In this document: in pieces, positions 23,650 through 38,499 of the stretch
Layout of the letters: each line of letters starts with the position of its first letter
How positions within the stretch are numbered: position 1 is the first letter of the stretch
Source: Himantopus leucocephalus
Taxonomy: Eukaryota > Chordata > Aves > Charadriiformes > Recurvirostridae
Reading direction: 5' to 3'
NCBI GenBank assembly: GCA_003993805.1
Contig: RSEF01000003.1
Span: 86,021,090-86,085,089 of the forward strand
Length of the DNA: 64,000 nucleotides
Notes under the pieces: model-generated
The model's input: only the letters and a program-made list of their open reading frames with translations
The model's database searches: none
What the model was told of the DNA's origin: nothing
Program-made: the position numbers and the translations under genes

Positions 23650-26600
23650 GGAAATAACGGGGAGAGAGGAGGTGACGGGGTGTAAGATGAGGTGTTTCAG
23701 TGCCTTTTTCTGTCAGTCCTCACGAGAGGAGCAGCATGGCCGGCTGTGAAGGTGGAGGATGGGTTTCTGTCAACGCAACACCCCTCTGGGAGGACTCGAA
23801 AGCAAATAGTTAAATAATCAGTCTGCAGGTTTCTAGAAAAGTGAGAGAAAGCATTGAGAACGCTGTGTCGAGGCAGATTGTCTTAAACCAGTGTAATTTC
23901 TGACCGAGCAAGTGGCCTAGCTTACATGATACAGCTTGGTTTTTGTGAGGCTTTTGACACTAACTCAGGGCAGTCTCATAAAGAAACGATACGTGCACAA
24001 GGATTTGAACAACTGCCCTTGTAAAGTAATTACCTAAGGTTCACTTAATGTGTCGTCACTTAATGGGTCGTTCAAGTAAACATGAGGGCTCAATTCAATT
24101 CTGCTTCTTAATGTCTTGGATGATGTAATAGATGGTTCAGATTACAGATTAACCTGGAACAGGATTAGGGTCTAGCATTTTAGGGTGGGAAGCTAGGAAC
24201 TGAGACAAGCAGTACCTAACGTAAAATACAGAGTAAAAAAATCACAAATCACTCTTTCCAAAACACAGAAATACATTAGTGATGTATTAATATTAATGCC
24301 AATGGCCAGAGTTTCTATGTGTTTCTTTAAAGCCACAGTTTTATCCTCCTGTGTGGTGCAAGCATTAAAAGACTGTAAAACAATCTAGCTATTTTGTAAA
24401 CCACAAAACATTTGAAGTTGAAAAAACTTACATGTTCTTCAGCAGCAGTTCAATTTGGGGAAGATTGAATAGACGTTCTATGTCAGTTAATGGGAATTGT
24501 GCAGTCTACTTTCTGTATTTCACTGTATAAATGTTTGGTTTGCCAGCAGTCATTCACCATTGTAACTAACCCAGAATGCTATGTAAAATTTATTTATTGG
24601 ATTATTTTCCTAGTGATGGCTTCTTTCAGCTTCAGTCATAAGCACACCTCAGAAATGGCCTTGCTCCAAGTATACTGCCAGCTGGTCTAAGAGTGTTAAT
24701 GACTGGGGAGATAAGGAGGTCCAAATACAGCTGAAGTCAGCCATAAACAATGCTTCGTTGTACAATAATGAATTCAAGTGAATAGCCAAGACAGGCATCC
24801 TTTGGAGAGGTAAACAGCACAGCGGAAAGATCAAGAGGCTTAAAGTAGAACAAGGCCCAAGACAACAGGAATAGATCCTGTAGGAGAAAAGTAATTTCTA
24901 AGAAGCCGGACTGCCCCTCAGCTCTTTCATACAAAATACTACTGTAAAGAATAGAAAACTACAGCAAAGGACACAGAAAAGTTGGAAAATCGTACTTAAT
25001 CATGAATAGGACCTGGTGGAGTCCGAGTCAGCCAAAACGTTGCAAGAATAACCAAAGGCTTTTAGCAATGGGTTTCCACGCAATAGTTTCATCTCCTTTG
25101 CAGGACTTTTAATATTTTCATAGAAAAATAAGATATTAAATACTTACTGTTTATTGTTCAGGATTTCTAATTGTCCCCAGCTCATAGGTCAGTAATAGAA
25201 ATTCCTGCTATCTTGTGCTGCCTCTGCAAAAGCAGCAAACTAATGAATACCATTCACAGAATCAGGATCATATAGTTTGATTTGCAGAGATATGTTGAGG
25301 TGATAAGGTAAAGTAAAACAAAAATAGCTCAAACAGGTTAACTTGAGCCTCTGTTTAAATTACTGGTTGTATTTTGGGTGTTTTTACCAGTGGAAAGTAA
25401 CATTGTTGCAGAAAAATACACTATTTTAAGCCTGTAAGAAGAAATTATAGGCAGTGGAGATGAAAAGCCAGTAACGAGTCACTCGAGTCTTTTTCAGTTG
25501 CGTAGTCCAACAGCCAGATTTGTGAGTTCCTGAAGCATGTAGTATGTGCCTGACAGGAACTGTTCATCTTTTTTTTTTTTTTTTTTTNNNTCTGTGGTGA
25601 AGAGGTCTGAACTATCACAAATAAATACGTGAATATAGGGAAAAAATGCCTCTCTGACCACTGTTGTTACTTTTTATAGCAGCTCTAGACTTTAAGTCAA
25701 AAAATCCTCAAAAAATTGAAAGAGCAGCACTTAAAAAGGAAAACCAGTATACTTACCCATCTTCAGAATTTGAGGAAGAACAGCAATCTTGAGAGGCTTA
25801 ATTAGCCTACAGAGTGTATTTTTTGTCTGCATCTCTGTTCATTGACTGTTGAAGGGTTATAGATTGACTGTGCTCCAAATGTGTATAGTCATTTAAGGTT
25901 GGGGGAGATAAATCTAGGCTATAGGGAGGACGCTACCCTATTAGGCAGCTTTCTGGTGACCTATGGATCCTATCCATCCATCCAGAGTAGTCCGCAGAAA
26001 TATTGAGGTAAAGTTCCATGCCTTGTCTGCTGCACCAAACTTAGGCTAATGGAGGAATTAGAGGAGATGTAAGTGACAGTAAGGAAAAAATGTGTTCTGC
26101 ACTTCATGCTATCAGTGTAATGGTCTCATAACAGATTTCTGAAATTGATTCTGAATGTTGAAAAAAGATTGTAATTACTTTTATCAGCCAGTAACAAAAA
26201 GTTCAGTCTATATATCAAAAATGAAAATAATTAATTTTTTCCTTTTCAGCTATACTAAGTGTCGAGTGACAGATTTCTCCCTTCACATTTCTATTTATGT
26301 GCCTTAGCTGGCCTAATTATTACCAGTATCTTCTAGAGCCTTGAGTAATAATTCTTATTGGCAGCAGTAATACTCTCTGTTGAAGAAAAAATTAATCTGC
26401 TCCAGGCTTACCTTCTGCTGATACTAAATAAGTTCCTCATGATCCTTCTCTTTTATGAACTTGAAAAAAAGATTACAAAATACTGGGAAATTTGTATTGC
26501 AGAACTAATAGAGGAAGATTCAGTGTAATACCTCTTAGTAGGGAAGGCTTGCAAAAAAACCCAGACTACTATTTATTTGTCAGGTAGCCACATGCTCAAA

Positions 26601-29600
26601 AGAAGCATTTTTATACCAGTAAAGTATCTCCAAAATTATTAAAAATATGCACATCTTGCTTTAAGAAAGCCTATTCTCTTACTCAAAGAGACAGGGTTAC
26701 TGAATTCCATGTACCAATACCGTCGGGGAAAAATGTGGAGAAGTCTGGGGATCAAATAGCATGGAAAGGAGGATGGTGAAGTATGGAGACTCCCTGAAGT
26801 CTGCTCAAACTACTTGAGAGTTCCCCTGTGAAGGTAAACTGGGAAACGGAGATGCGGTGAGCACCCAGGAGCTTTCACTCAACCAACCATGGCTTCAGCA
26901 AAGCAGGTTCTTCATCTCACAAGACTGGGAACACTTCCATGTAGCCATGTTGTGTCAGATAGTCTGACATCTCTTCTTTAACTCCTAAGATTTGCAACTT
27001 GTCTAATTAGACCTTGGGAGCATTTCTGGTATCCGAGGTATATTTTCTGTTATTATAGTAGTCCAGGTACCCAAAAAGAATAGTTTGTCAACAGTGATAT
27101 GAGGTATATGCAATGAGAAAGCATTGTCCCACATTTGTACAGAATTGCCATATTAAAAAAAAAAAAAAAGTTTTGCAAAACTTGTGGAAAAGGGCAAAAC
27201 GAACATAAAATGAAATGATAGTAAAAGTTAATATTTTGTGGGAAAAGTTCCAGGGACAGCTACTTGCAGTGACCAGAGTGTAATCTTCAATACAATCAGA
27301 AACTGCAGTATATGTGAAGTGGATGTTATCTGTTGTGATGTTAAATATTTTGCAGAAGAGCAATTTTAAACCAAAAGTTTTCTTATTCTGTGGGAAGTTT
27401 ATTGTGTAAGTGCAGCAAGGAAATTCAATGTGTAGTCTGTCTTTCCTGCACGTCTTCCACCCTGGTCTTCCTAAATAGAAGGCGCAAGGCTGCAGGCTAC
27501 CTCAGAACATCAGCCACCTCTGGAGGGGAGAGGATGGATGGAAAGACATGAGAATCAGGGATGTTCTCCTGGGCTTCCTAAGAACTTTGAGTGCACATCT
27601 CAGGTTCCATAGCCATTGTAAGGAACACCAGTGGTCTTGTGGCCATCTCACAGATTGGGGAGAGGCAAGATCATGGTGATTAGGAGGCATGGAGGATCTG
27701 TTTATAGCTTCTGAATTTGTGGGAACAGAGAGCAACTGCCTTCCTTGATAGGAAAAAAGAGGTTGTTATTTTAAAAAACTTTTCATAAAGAGTAGGTAAA
27801 CCTCCATTTACAGTACAGCTGATTTCTTTCTGGCCATTGCATGCCCAGATGCAGCTATTTGGGTTATGTTGGTGCTATCCCTGAGCAAGACATCTGACAC
27901 GCTCATCTGGCACTGCAACAGCCAGACATACTGACAGCAGCATCCCCAAAGCTGCTGCCAGTACGGTCCTGCTGCGCTCAGTCTGCGTGTCTGAGGGTGC
28001 CCACCTACTGCCAAAGTGCCATGCGAAGTGTCGTGGGTCAGGATGCGCTTTGCAGCACTGGGGACAGTGGGATGCAGCCTGTCTCTCCTGAGTCTACCCC
28101 TGTGCTCTCTGCAGGAGCTCATGGCCCAGCTGAATGGGCACCTGGGGACCCGGGTTGTCTTGCTCCAGCTGCATGACCCAGGGATGCCAGGAGCAGCTGG
28201 AGACACCACTCCTGTCCAACTCTGCAATGACCCACCACTGCTGTGGGAGGTGTCGGTTCCCAAAATGGGATAGCTCTGCATTAAATAGTATGTTGGCAAA
28301 GATAGCATGGTGTTCCCTTTACGTCACCTCCAGACAGGTCTCCTCTGGCCTTACATTCATTCTAGGTCTTCTCTGGGTCTTAAAAACCTCTCTTGAGGTA
28401 TTTTAATCTTCCAGACACTGATTTCAGAGTGTTTGGGAGATAAAAAAACCTCATGAGAATAAAATCTCCACAGCTAGCAGACACACCTTTGCATTTACCT
28501 TGCAGTGCCATCTGCAGTCGAAAATCCCTTCTGACACTCAGATGACAGCACAATGCTGTTTGATTTGCAGCTCGCCGGCTTATTGGCAGAGCAATTCTAC
28601 TGCGAAAACCATAACACCGCAGTTTTCTTCACACACGGAGCTTGTCGAGTGCAGTCTCAGGACTCCAGGCAGTTCTCTTGAGCTAGTCTCAACTGTGCCA
28701 GTGGCTCACTCAATACTGCGTCGGGCAGCGGGGAGAATATTCATCCTACCTCCCTCCCAGCATGGTCTGTCTCCATGCAGAATCCGAGTAAGCTCCTCTG
28801 CTAGGACTGCTGAAAACAGGAACTTAACTTACCTGCTTTAAATTGTCCCTTGTCTGAGCCCGTTTCTGACCATTGACTCCCCTGCAAAATAGGGGGATTA
28901 TGGTTTTGGCTATCTAGAGCGTGTTGAAAACTATGAATGAAAGGCTGTATAAGAAACGGTAAATATTTCAGTTCTTAAAATTTGAGATTCAGTTTTGGTT
29001 TAGTGTATGATGAAATTGCAAATGAAGATGGGAGTGAAACTGTAAAAGGCATGAGTAGAGTCTCTATTTCTACAATTTTTGAAGCAAAGATATGCCAAAT
29101 TGTAGGGGGAAAAAAAACCCTTAAAAACTAAAAAAGTTCATTTTTTCTCTCAAGTCATTCCAGCTTACCCAGCTATAATTTAGGCCCACTTTAAAAAGAT
29201 CGTGCATATGTACATTGTGTTCCAGGCAGAATGTATCATGAAATGTGTAGAATATTTTTTAAAAAGAAAAGCTGTAGGGATTTTTGATTAATAGCTTTCA
29301 ATGTTAATTCTAGCAACTTTGATAAATCTGTCTGAGTTTCTGCTAAGGAGTCTAATAGCAAAAGCCAAGCAGCAGCATATCTATGAACTGCCATTCTAAT
29401 GGGCATAAATACTATTTTTCTATGACCTCTTACCATAGAACCATGGTCATAGCCTTTAAGAATACTGTAGATTTATGAGCATTTTTCCATTATAAAAAAT
29501 TGTGTCTTCATATGCTATTCAAAGTTTATTGAAAATAAAATTAGGTGTAGTGGTTGATTAGCAGTCGTGATGGAAATGAACATTTGTGTGTTTTGTTCTG

Positions 29601-32600
29601 GTTTCACAAAGAGGATGCATAATATTTGATGGATTTAATACAGTCTGCTGATTTGGAAGTTTTGATAAAGTAATCCCAAGTTTGGTGTCATTGTTTCTGA
29701 TTAATTATTTACACTTCTTTAGTTCCAAGTATGAAGACTTCTGTCTCCTCTACTAGCACTGGGTGCTGCAGTGTGAACACCCAGTATCATACTGCAGGTA
29801 CAAAGGGGCGTTTTAATGGAACGGTGGGCCAAAAGATCACAAATGCCTGTCAGACAGCATGGATTGAACAACAGTAGTACAAAACCCATTCAGGTGTCTT
29901 CTGCTTTCTTTTTCAAACGGACAGTAAATTCAATGACGTGCTTCTAGGGCCTGAGGCTAAGACCTGCAAAAGCTGGAGCCCAAGGAATGCAATTGTAGCA
30001 TATCTCACTGCACTCATCGTTGTATCTCATTTTCATAAAAATTTGCTCTCAAGAATCAAGCTGGCTCCTATACTTACATTCATTCTAAACTCTTCAGTGC
30101 TCCTGGGCAACCATGTGTGCTCTCTATAGGTATGCTCCTCTCTCCTCTTCTGACAGAGGGTACATCTTGGGCTGCCAGATGATGACTCAAGATGATGATC
30201 CACATCCCTGTGACTGATAGGCTGGATTTTTGGAATGTAGTGTACGCACCAGAACACAGTAGCGCAAACATAAGCAAAGTGACGGTATTTGGAAAATGGG
30301 GGAAAAAAAAAGTTGGGGTTTTTTTTCTGTCTTTTCTAAAATATGGTTGAATAGTTCCTATTAGCTCTGCTAACTGGGACAACATTCTTCTCCTCTCACT
30401 ATACCAGTTCCACACAAAGCAGAAATTCATAGTCCTTCTGCTCATGTAGTTTGACTTGCTGTGTCAAGCTAGCTTAAAGAACACTTGGAAAATACCAGTC
30501 TGCTTTTATGGTTTCACTACACAGACCATCTTTTTAGGTGTGCAAAGGGCAAATGGAACTAAAAGCACAGACCTCTTCCCCCAGAGCAACACGGATGGCC
30601 TCATCATCTCCTCTGCAAACTGCTAGAAGAACTGCTCTTGTCTGTTCTGGATGGAAAAAGCCTTCAAGTCGCCTGCAGGGAGGCCTCCCCAAAAAAGTAC
30701 AAATCTGGGGATCAGTCATTACTCAGTGTGTAAAAGAAGGTGCTGGCTAGCTGTCCGGCTCGGCTCAGCTGCTCCTGCTCTCTCAAGGGTCTCGTACGTA
30801 TTTTGCCACTAGGTGACACTGTCGAGACACATTTGTTCTCCTTTCATCCTGCTTCTCCAAAAGTGGCAAGATAGCATTTGTTAGTAGCATTTTGGAAAGC
30901 CTTATTCTGAAAGCATAAGGGGAAAATACAATTGAAGAAGCTAAAGTTTCTAGCGAATGTGGTATAGTCTCCTGAAGTAGAATCAAGGAAAAATCTTTTC
31001 AGACTATTGCAAGTAAATGAGTTCATTTTGCATTTAGCTGTTTTAAATAGTTATGGTACCATTTAGAGACAGTGAATTTCTTTCACCTAATCAAAAGCGC
31101 ATTCAAATATTATAGAATCGAAATTAGGGAGAGAAGGTGGTGTGTGAGATTTCTATTTAATTTGGCCTGGGAAAAATATTAGTTCTTCCCTAGTTTTGCC
31201 AAAGTCCTCTTGTCTGGGGATATATGCTTTCCCCACTCAGCTGAGAAACCTCTATTCCTTCTCACTGAAAGACAGCTAATAACCAACAGCCAGGAGAAAA
31301 AGAAAGGAACCCATAAGCTGGACCTTTTTTCCCCCTTCTTTTCCCAGTAGGGAAGAAAGTAGGAAGTTTCCCGTTACCCTGAATGTATTGTGTGGACTAG
31401 GAGGGCTCCATCCAGGTATTTGGTTGAGACTAGATGCAATCCTATTCCTAGACCTTGAAAACTGAAATCATCCCTTAGTCATGTGCGGTTCTCCTACTGA
31501 CGCAGAATGTGTCCACAAGCTCCCGCATTTGTTTGGTCTGGTGGTTATCTGAACAGCTATCCTTGCGCTAAATATTGCTCAGCTCCTGCCAAGGTACCTA
31601 CCTGCAGGCAGCGGGACCATTTCCAGGCTCGAGCAGGCTAGCAGAACAGGGAGACTGACCTGAAGTGCCGACTGAGAAACAGTGACACTCTGCTGTAATT
31701 CCGATGCCATTTTGAGCAAACACGCGACTGTTCTAATCTGGCATCATTTGGAAGGGAAATAAAAGGACTCGTGCTCAGAATCCGTAAGTGGCAATTCAGT
31801 GAATGTTCAACACTTTGAAAAATGAAATAAAACCTGTAGTATTTGAAATTCAAAAAGATGCTAAAAATGCAGAGACATTCATTCATTCTTCATTTTTAAA
31901 AGTCTTTTTTCACCATGCATACATCTTCCCTAGCTGTTGATGCTTGAGAGTTTGGTCAGCAGTAAATTGTTTCCAGAACATGTGGCTGCTACTTCTTGAA
32001 AAACAGCCTTATCAGCTTGCTGCTTTTTAAAATCTTTTTTAAACAGAATAAACCTGTGAGGGCAGATTACAAACAAGATTGGATTAAGTTTTACCAAGCC
32101 GGTAAGTATTTGCTCAGGTCAATGAAGATACTGTAGACCCACATCACTAGATCTACACTACATCCCGAAGTAATGTGGATTCTCAAAAAAACTCCTCTTT
32201 TTAACCCAGATCAGACCAGATCTTGTTTTCAGCAGAGCCTCACAAACCTGCTTGTGCACAACGGAGCAAACTGCAGCACAGCCATGGGAATGAATGTCTA
32301 GGGCAGAGGATAGGATGGAGAGGCAGGAATTTCATGGGCCAGCTTTGCCAAGAAAGAAAACATGTCTGTTACACAGCTCACAGCACCTTTCCAACACCTT
32401 TCTTATCAACAATAACACTGGAACACTAGCGTAATACTGCCCAGACCACAAATGGATGTTTTAGCAGAGGTATGTAACATTTTCCAGATAAGTGGTAAAA
32501 CACTTCAAAATCACTACGACAGCCAGGAAGCTCCAAGTCGGCTCACCATACTAATTCCATTTCAACTGCTTCCCATAATGACAGTGTAAATGTAATAGGG

Positions 32601-32700
32601 ACCACCAAGAGTACAGGCTCCTTCTCCTGCAAAATAGTACAGAAAAAAGATTAAGTAAGAAAAATCCACAGAAGAAAATGGTTTAAAAAAAAAAAAAAAA
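23650..32700. other. Intergenic DNA upstream of IBTK, first part
   Basis: AT-rich sequence with no supported exon. Local features are a T run ending in three Ns (25588-25590), a GC-richer patch with long open frames on both strands (27840-28290), and a short minus-strand frame resembling the start of an ankyrin-like segment (30534-30719). No transposon was recognised. Confidence 0.6.
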
Positions 32701-34076
32701 AAGGATTNAAAGGACTAGAGGCAACTCTCAGCTATAAGTACTGGGTATCAGTTCACCCACCGATGACATAGTTAAGAAGACCCCTGGGGATCCCTGGCTG
32801 AGAGACCCTGCCCGCCCCAGGGGAGCCCCTGCCACCCCCGCCCCCAGCCCCACTGTGCCCTGACATTTGCTTTATCTCGAGGAAGGGGTTGGGGAGAGTA
32901 GGCAGAGCTATTTTGCCACTTTTTATTCTCCACTAGTGGTTGTTTCTCTAAACATACCCATTTGTTTGCCAGGTACTCTTCCTTGCTCCCTCAGCTCTAT
33001 TTTTATAGAAAATAGTAGGAAGAAACAAATAAATATCATTTTTCATGCCAAAGCTCATTAAGCAAATTTGGTTCAGGTCCCAAAAAAAGAGGGAAGGGGA
33101 GGGGAGGGAGTAACTTTACTTTTCAGTAAAAGATTAACTCGGGAGCCTGTTTTTCCCTGTACTTCAGTAGCATCCTTAGTGAGCTGACTTGTGAGAAATT
33201 ATTTTTGTCTACCTTTTAGTTGCCTTAGCAAAGAGTTTGCAGCAATGTCTCACCTTGGCATTGTCTTATGTCTTGGCTCAGCTCTACGGCAGCACAACAA
33301 AGCCTTTATTATGTTCGTACCAGTGCAGGCATACTTTATACTGTGGCATTATGCTATCCTTCCACCAAAGCACGTAAAAACAAGGCTGGGGCAAAAGATA
33401 CTCAGAGATGGTATTCTGAGATCAGAGACCCATTAAGGAATTTTCAAGTGACTGGTGTTGCACAGCTGTGAAAGGGATGAGACATAATACACAATTTTTG
33501 TAATAAACAGGTCCAAATAGATGGGGTTTAATGATATCATGTAGTCAATGTGATGATTCACTGGTAACTCTGTAGGACATGGCTGTTACAAGCCCTCCTC
33601 AGGGTCCTTTTCTTTCTGCAGCCTGCTTTCATGTGACTTAAAGCTTTGTGCTCAGCCTTTTTCAGCCTGAGCAGATTACAGCCAGCTTTTTCTCAACTTC
33701 TTCCCACAAAGAGATCTGTATTACCAGCACAGGCAATAATCCTTGCACAACCGCATTTTTCCCTGTCCTCACACATAGCCAAACACCAAAGCTGGCACAG
33801 CTTTATGCAAAGGACAGGATGGAGGGGAAGAAAATAACAGAAATCTTTTATAAGGGCAGCTTCTGAAAAGGAAGAAGCTTAATCTGTCTGCTCCAGTCTC
33901 TTCAGGAGTATCTCCCTTTAACAGCTAGTAAATCTCTGATCTGGGACTCAGCTGCTCCTCACATGAAAATGGCATATGCCGCTGAACCTTCAGATGCCTC
34001 AGCACCTACAGATATTTTAAACTCATAAGCACTCACAAAAAGTGGTGTCCAGATGGTGTAAGACTTAAACATAGTT

Positions 34077-34090
34077 TCTCTCTCTCTCTC
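34077..34090. repeat. (TC)7 microsatellite
   Basis: Perfect dinucleotide repeat in intergenic DNA. Confidence 0.9.
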
Positions 34091-35774
34091 CCTGGGACTT
34101 GATTATCTCCAATCTCGCTCTTTATATGGCTTGTACTGCGTGTACCTTCTAATTTATATCTCTGAAAGCATTGCCATTTTGCTAAGGTGACACTATACAC
34201 ACACCTGTAAGTGGTTGCATAGGATATAAAGTAGGAGAAGATTAGGTCTGTGGTTCCAATCTGTCCTGCAGAAGGAAAAAACAATCTAGAGAGAAAAGGA
34301 AAATAGGAATTACCAGCTGCCTAGGACAGCAGAAGATAAACAAAACTATTATTCACCCATCAGTCAAGGAAGAAGGAAAAAAAAAAAAACTGCAGTGAAC
34401 TCTTCTAGGATTGCTTTTTTCAGATCCCAAAATGTAGGTATGAAATGAAAGAAAGTCCATAAAAATATTCTCAGGTTTTTGCTGAAAGCATACGAACCAA
34501 TGTCATCCTGTTACCGCCAGCAAAGTGCTCTGTCTCTCTAATGAACAGCAGTGATTCATTCTATAGCACGCTTGCATGGCACTTATCAGTATTTACCTAT
34601 CGACAGCAAGCACAGCAATGCCTATAACGATATAGCTGAAACACATGAGGCATCTGCCTCATGCACCTGACAAACTGGTAGGGAGGTAATTTCTCCTCTC
34701 AACGCAAGAGAGAACACTCCCGGTGCATCTCTCATGCTACAAGAGGAGTACTGAAAAGATTAATGCTTCTGAATAAGGAAGCCAGGCTATCAACAGCTGC
34801 CTGTGCCACTTGCGCCAGGAGAGAGAAAAGCATTCCTTTGCTGTCCTTTGCCTCCTGGGGGACATGACAGCCTCCCCGTGAGAGTACAGCTGCTGGGAAA
34901 AGTTCAGGTCTGTGGCTCTGTAAATGTGTCTAATTGGGGTTTTTTACTAATATGTGTACTAAAATCATGTACCAATAGGTATTTATAGTGTTTGTGCATG
35001 GTTCAGACGTACATCTATACCGCTTATAATATAATCGTATACACCAATGCTAGTCAGATTTCTACATGCAGCTAAGAAAACGGGGCTGACTCAAAGTACT
35101 ACAGCTGTGACCCCTTCACAAGCCATTTTACCTCGGAAAACTTTTTTGTTTCCCGTTACATCTATCCCCCCTGCCCCGTGTCCAATTATATCAACATTTT
35201 AATTCTCTAAAGTAGGATAAACACATAAATCCCAATACTCCTCATGAAGGATTTAGATAAAAATGAAAGAAGGAAAGAAAATTTGCACAAGGTTATAACT
35301 GTCACCTTGTTCAATATGCAAGTTTTTAAGCTATCCTGTGAGAAATACTGATAAAAACTCATTCAGCTGCATTCATAAATCTGTTGATTACTGTGAAACG
35401 TTAATACATCTGTTACACTGCCTAGAGGCTGCTCATTATGGTGAGTTAAAGAAAACCATTGGACATCTCCAGGATGCTCTAAACATCGTCACAGAAGCTT
35501 TTTAACAGCTGAAGAGCTACTTTTTCCACAAGGGGAGTATCAGAGAGCCATGAAAGTTGTAGACACATTTAGGATACCAAAGTATCAAAAAGGAACAGCG
35601 TCAGTAATAAAATGCAATCTGGTGAATAGCTTTAATCAGATTCCCAGGAAAGTCCAGAAACGGAAGGGAGAAGATAGCAAGGGACGGGAACGGGTTAAAA
35701 CGGCTCCGCACTAACTCAGCTTGAATGGAAATCGCTGCCTTCCAGAGAAACAAAGCAGGATAGATTTTTTTGTC

Positions 35775-35797
35775 GTTTGTTTGTTTGTTTGTTTTAA
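35775..35797. repeat. (TTTG)n microsatellite
   Basis: About five tetranucleotide units. Confidence 0.9.
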
Positions 35798-38499
35798 AAA
35801 CAGTACCTGTAGTCCTTTCTTACGCATTACCTGTTTTCCTAAAGTAAAATTTTCTTGTGGGGTGAGAAATAAGCACTGCATTATCCCAAGGATCTAGATT
35901 TCTGTTACTCTTACACTGAATTACAGGCAGGTAGAAATATTTGAGTTGATACGAATGCTAGTACAGGGCTAATCTTCTTTCTGTCTCTGTATAGACGCTG
36001 CCCAGTTTGGAGTGCAGCTCACTTCATGGCACTCAGCTAGGAACAGAAATGGAACATATGGAGCTGTTTGTAGAATCAGCATTGAAATTTAGTCAAGCAG
36101 CTTTTGTAATTTTAAATCCATTTTGACCCAGCAGAGTTATTTCTTTTCTATAATTAAGTCTATCGTAGCTGTAATAGGAGTCATATCTGAGGTTGGGGAA
36201 ATGCTACTTTAGCAAAAAAAGAATGTGATAAAAACTGCCTCATCAAAAGTGGAAAATACTCAAAGATACTAACTTTTCAAAAAGAAACAGTAAACAAGTC
36301 ATTTAAGCTGTCAAAATAATCCTTTTCCTTATTTTCACATTATTGTGTTTATACAAAGACCGTCTTGTAAGCAAAATGATATATTCTATAATTTGCATTT
36401 AACGTTGCACCTGAAATAATTTCTATGCATTGGAACAAAACCAGGTTTTTTACTTTTGCTCCACATAATGCATCTCTGGGATTCTCAGGCTGCCAGGTAT
36501 TTTATATGCTTTTATATATTATATATATATTTTATATGCTTTTTATATTTTATGCTTACAGCAAAAAAAGAAAAAATTATACTTCATTCCAATAAAACAG
36601 AGGGTCCCAGCATATTAATGCAGTCAAAGCAATCTGGTATGCAAAAGAAATGAAAACAGCTACAGCAGGTCAATAAGTAACAAACAGTATAGGAAACAAA
36701 AGAAGGCAATGTAAGTGATAAATTTTGAATAAAATGGAAAGTTCTAGTGGCCTTAAAACTTACAGAGTGTGGTCACCTCGTTGATTGCCAAATCTATCTG
36801 ACAGCACGTGGAACAGTCCAACGTAACTTGTAGATAGGAAAAAAACATTTCCATGTTGCACATCAAGACCAGTATCAGGTAGGCAAATGTCACTGCCGGT
36901 GAGGAAATGGGTGGTACAAAAAAAGGAACCTGTGTAGTGGCTGAATTTACAGCCTAATATATCCACACACAAAGGCTTTCTGCTATGGATCTCCCCTCTT
37001 CCACATAGGATGGAGGTATATACGTTGTCCCGTGCTCATTTACACAGAGGTGGCATAGATCCATGAGAAAGTAGTTTTGTACTAATCCAAAAATATAAAC
37101 GAGCCTGATTGTATAAATATGACAGGTTAGTTTTCCAAAACCAAAAATGTTTTATTACGGCAGGTAAACAAGCCAACCACTGAGATACAGAAAGTCAATT
37201 GTAGGCTTAACAAACTAAAAATACTCCTCTTAAGATTCACTTGACATCTCTGCTTAAAAAAAGTTTCAGCCTTTAGCAAACATAATTTAAACAAAGAAAA
37301 GATAATTTGTTCAAATCTACTCCAGCTTTGAGGTCAGGTTATTTTTTTAATTAATTGAATGAAAAACTAGTTCTCTTCCCCATCCAACTGAAGACCTCTG
37401 CTATACACAATTAACACGTGCCTAGACTTATTTAGCTCTCTTTTATTCTGAAGTTCAACACTTGACCTTTTCACACACTCAGTATTGCTTTCTACAAATT
37501 ATCTTTATTTTTAGATTAAATAATTACTTCTTTTTTTTTTTCTTCCAAGATGAAGCTGCCATTAAAAAGTAATTACGGGATACATTCTCCCCATTCATGT
37601 TTCACTATTAAAGGCATTGCCTGAGCAATTAATAAACCTTCTTTAAGACTACATTTGGCGAGGTAAGACATGGATTTAGTAAGTGTAATCCAATTTATAT
37701 CTTTTTTTACACCTTATAGACTGAATAGTAAAATTTAGGCAACAACAAGAAATGCTAATTCATTTTTTTTCCCTATTCCCAAGGGAGATATTTTGATATT
37801 ATACATAGAACCTTCATTTTTAAGTAATGCTATTCTACTCATCAGGAGTTTGCAAACAGTATAAATTTACCTTGTAGAGGCACTGACTGTGAGTGTTGGG
37901 GATGAGAATAGCTCTGTAACCAAGAAATAGTTAGAAGTCCTAAAAAGTGCCCTGACTTGAGAATTTAGTTACTTACAACGAATAAATTAAAAGCCTGGAA
38001 CCACAACAAGGTTAGCGTTTGCTAAAGTGTGGTTTTTTTTTTTCTGAATGAAGGAATTCATCTTCACAGAGGATCAGAATCTCAATTCACGTGCTGATTC
38101 TTTAGCCTATTATCAATTAACCTGAAGGAAATAAACAAAGGCCTTAACTGAGGAAGAAAGCTGAAAAAGATTTGAGATAACAAAATGATTGTTCTAGCTT
38201 TCATGTTCCGTGTCTCAATCAGTGTAAATGGCAACTATAAAACCTGGGAATTACTTTGTCGTATTGGAAAACTATTTAATTCTGAGCCTGCAACATAAGT
38301 AATTGTGTAGTCAGATTAAAACATTTCTACAGAGCTTCTGTTCCCATTAAAAACATCTGCAAAGTGTCACATTACCTGTGGCTTTCATGACTTTACAGCG
38401 TTGTCTGTCTTGTGCACATCTTGTTTAAAATGCCAGTCCTAGCCTTTCTTGAGAGTTTTTCAACATATGTTTTCCTCCTCTACTTACACAGGCTCATTT

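Larger units (their letters stand above)
22950..23650 (-). promoter_or_regulatory. IBTK: CpG island and probable IBTK promoter
   Basis: A sharp rise in G+C and CpG occurs within otherwise AT-rich DNA. Minus-strand CCAAT boxes lie at 23393-23397 and 23426-23430, exactly 33 bp apart. GC boxes (Sp1-type) lie at 23521-23528 and 23535-23542, a TGACGT (CRE/ATF half-site) at 23550-23555, and an AAATGGCC YY1-like motif near 23590. No TATA box was seen. This is the layout of a broad housekeeping-type promoter. A divergent transcript to the right is possible but not supported. Confidence 0.75.
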
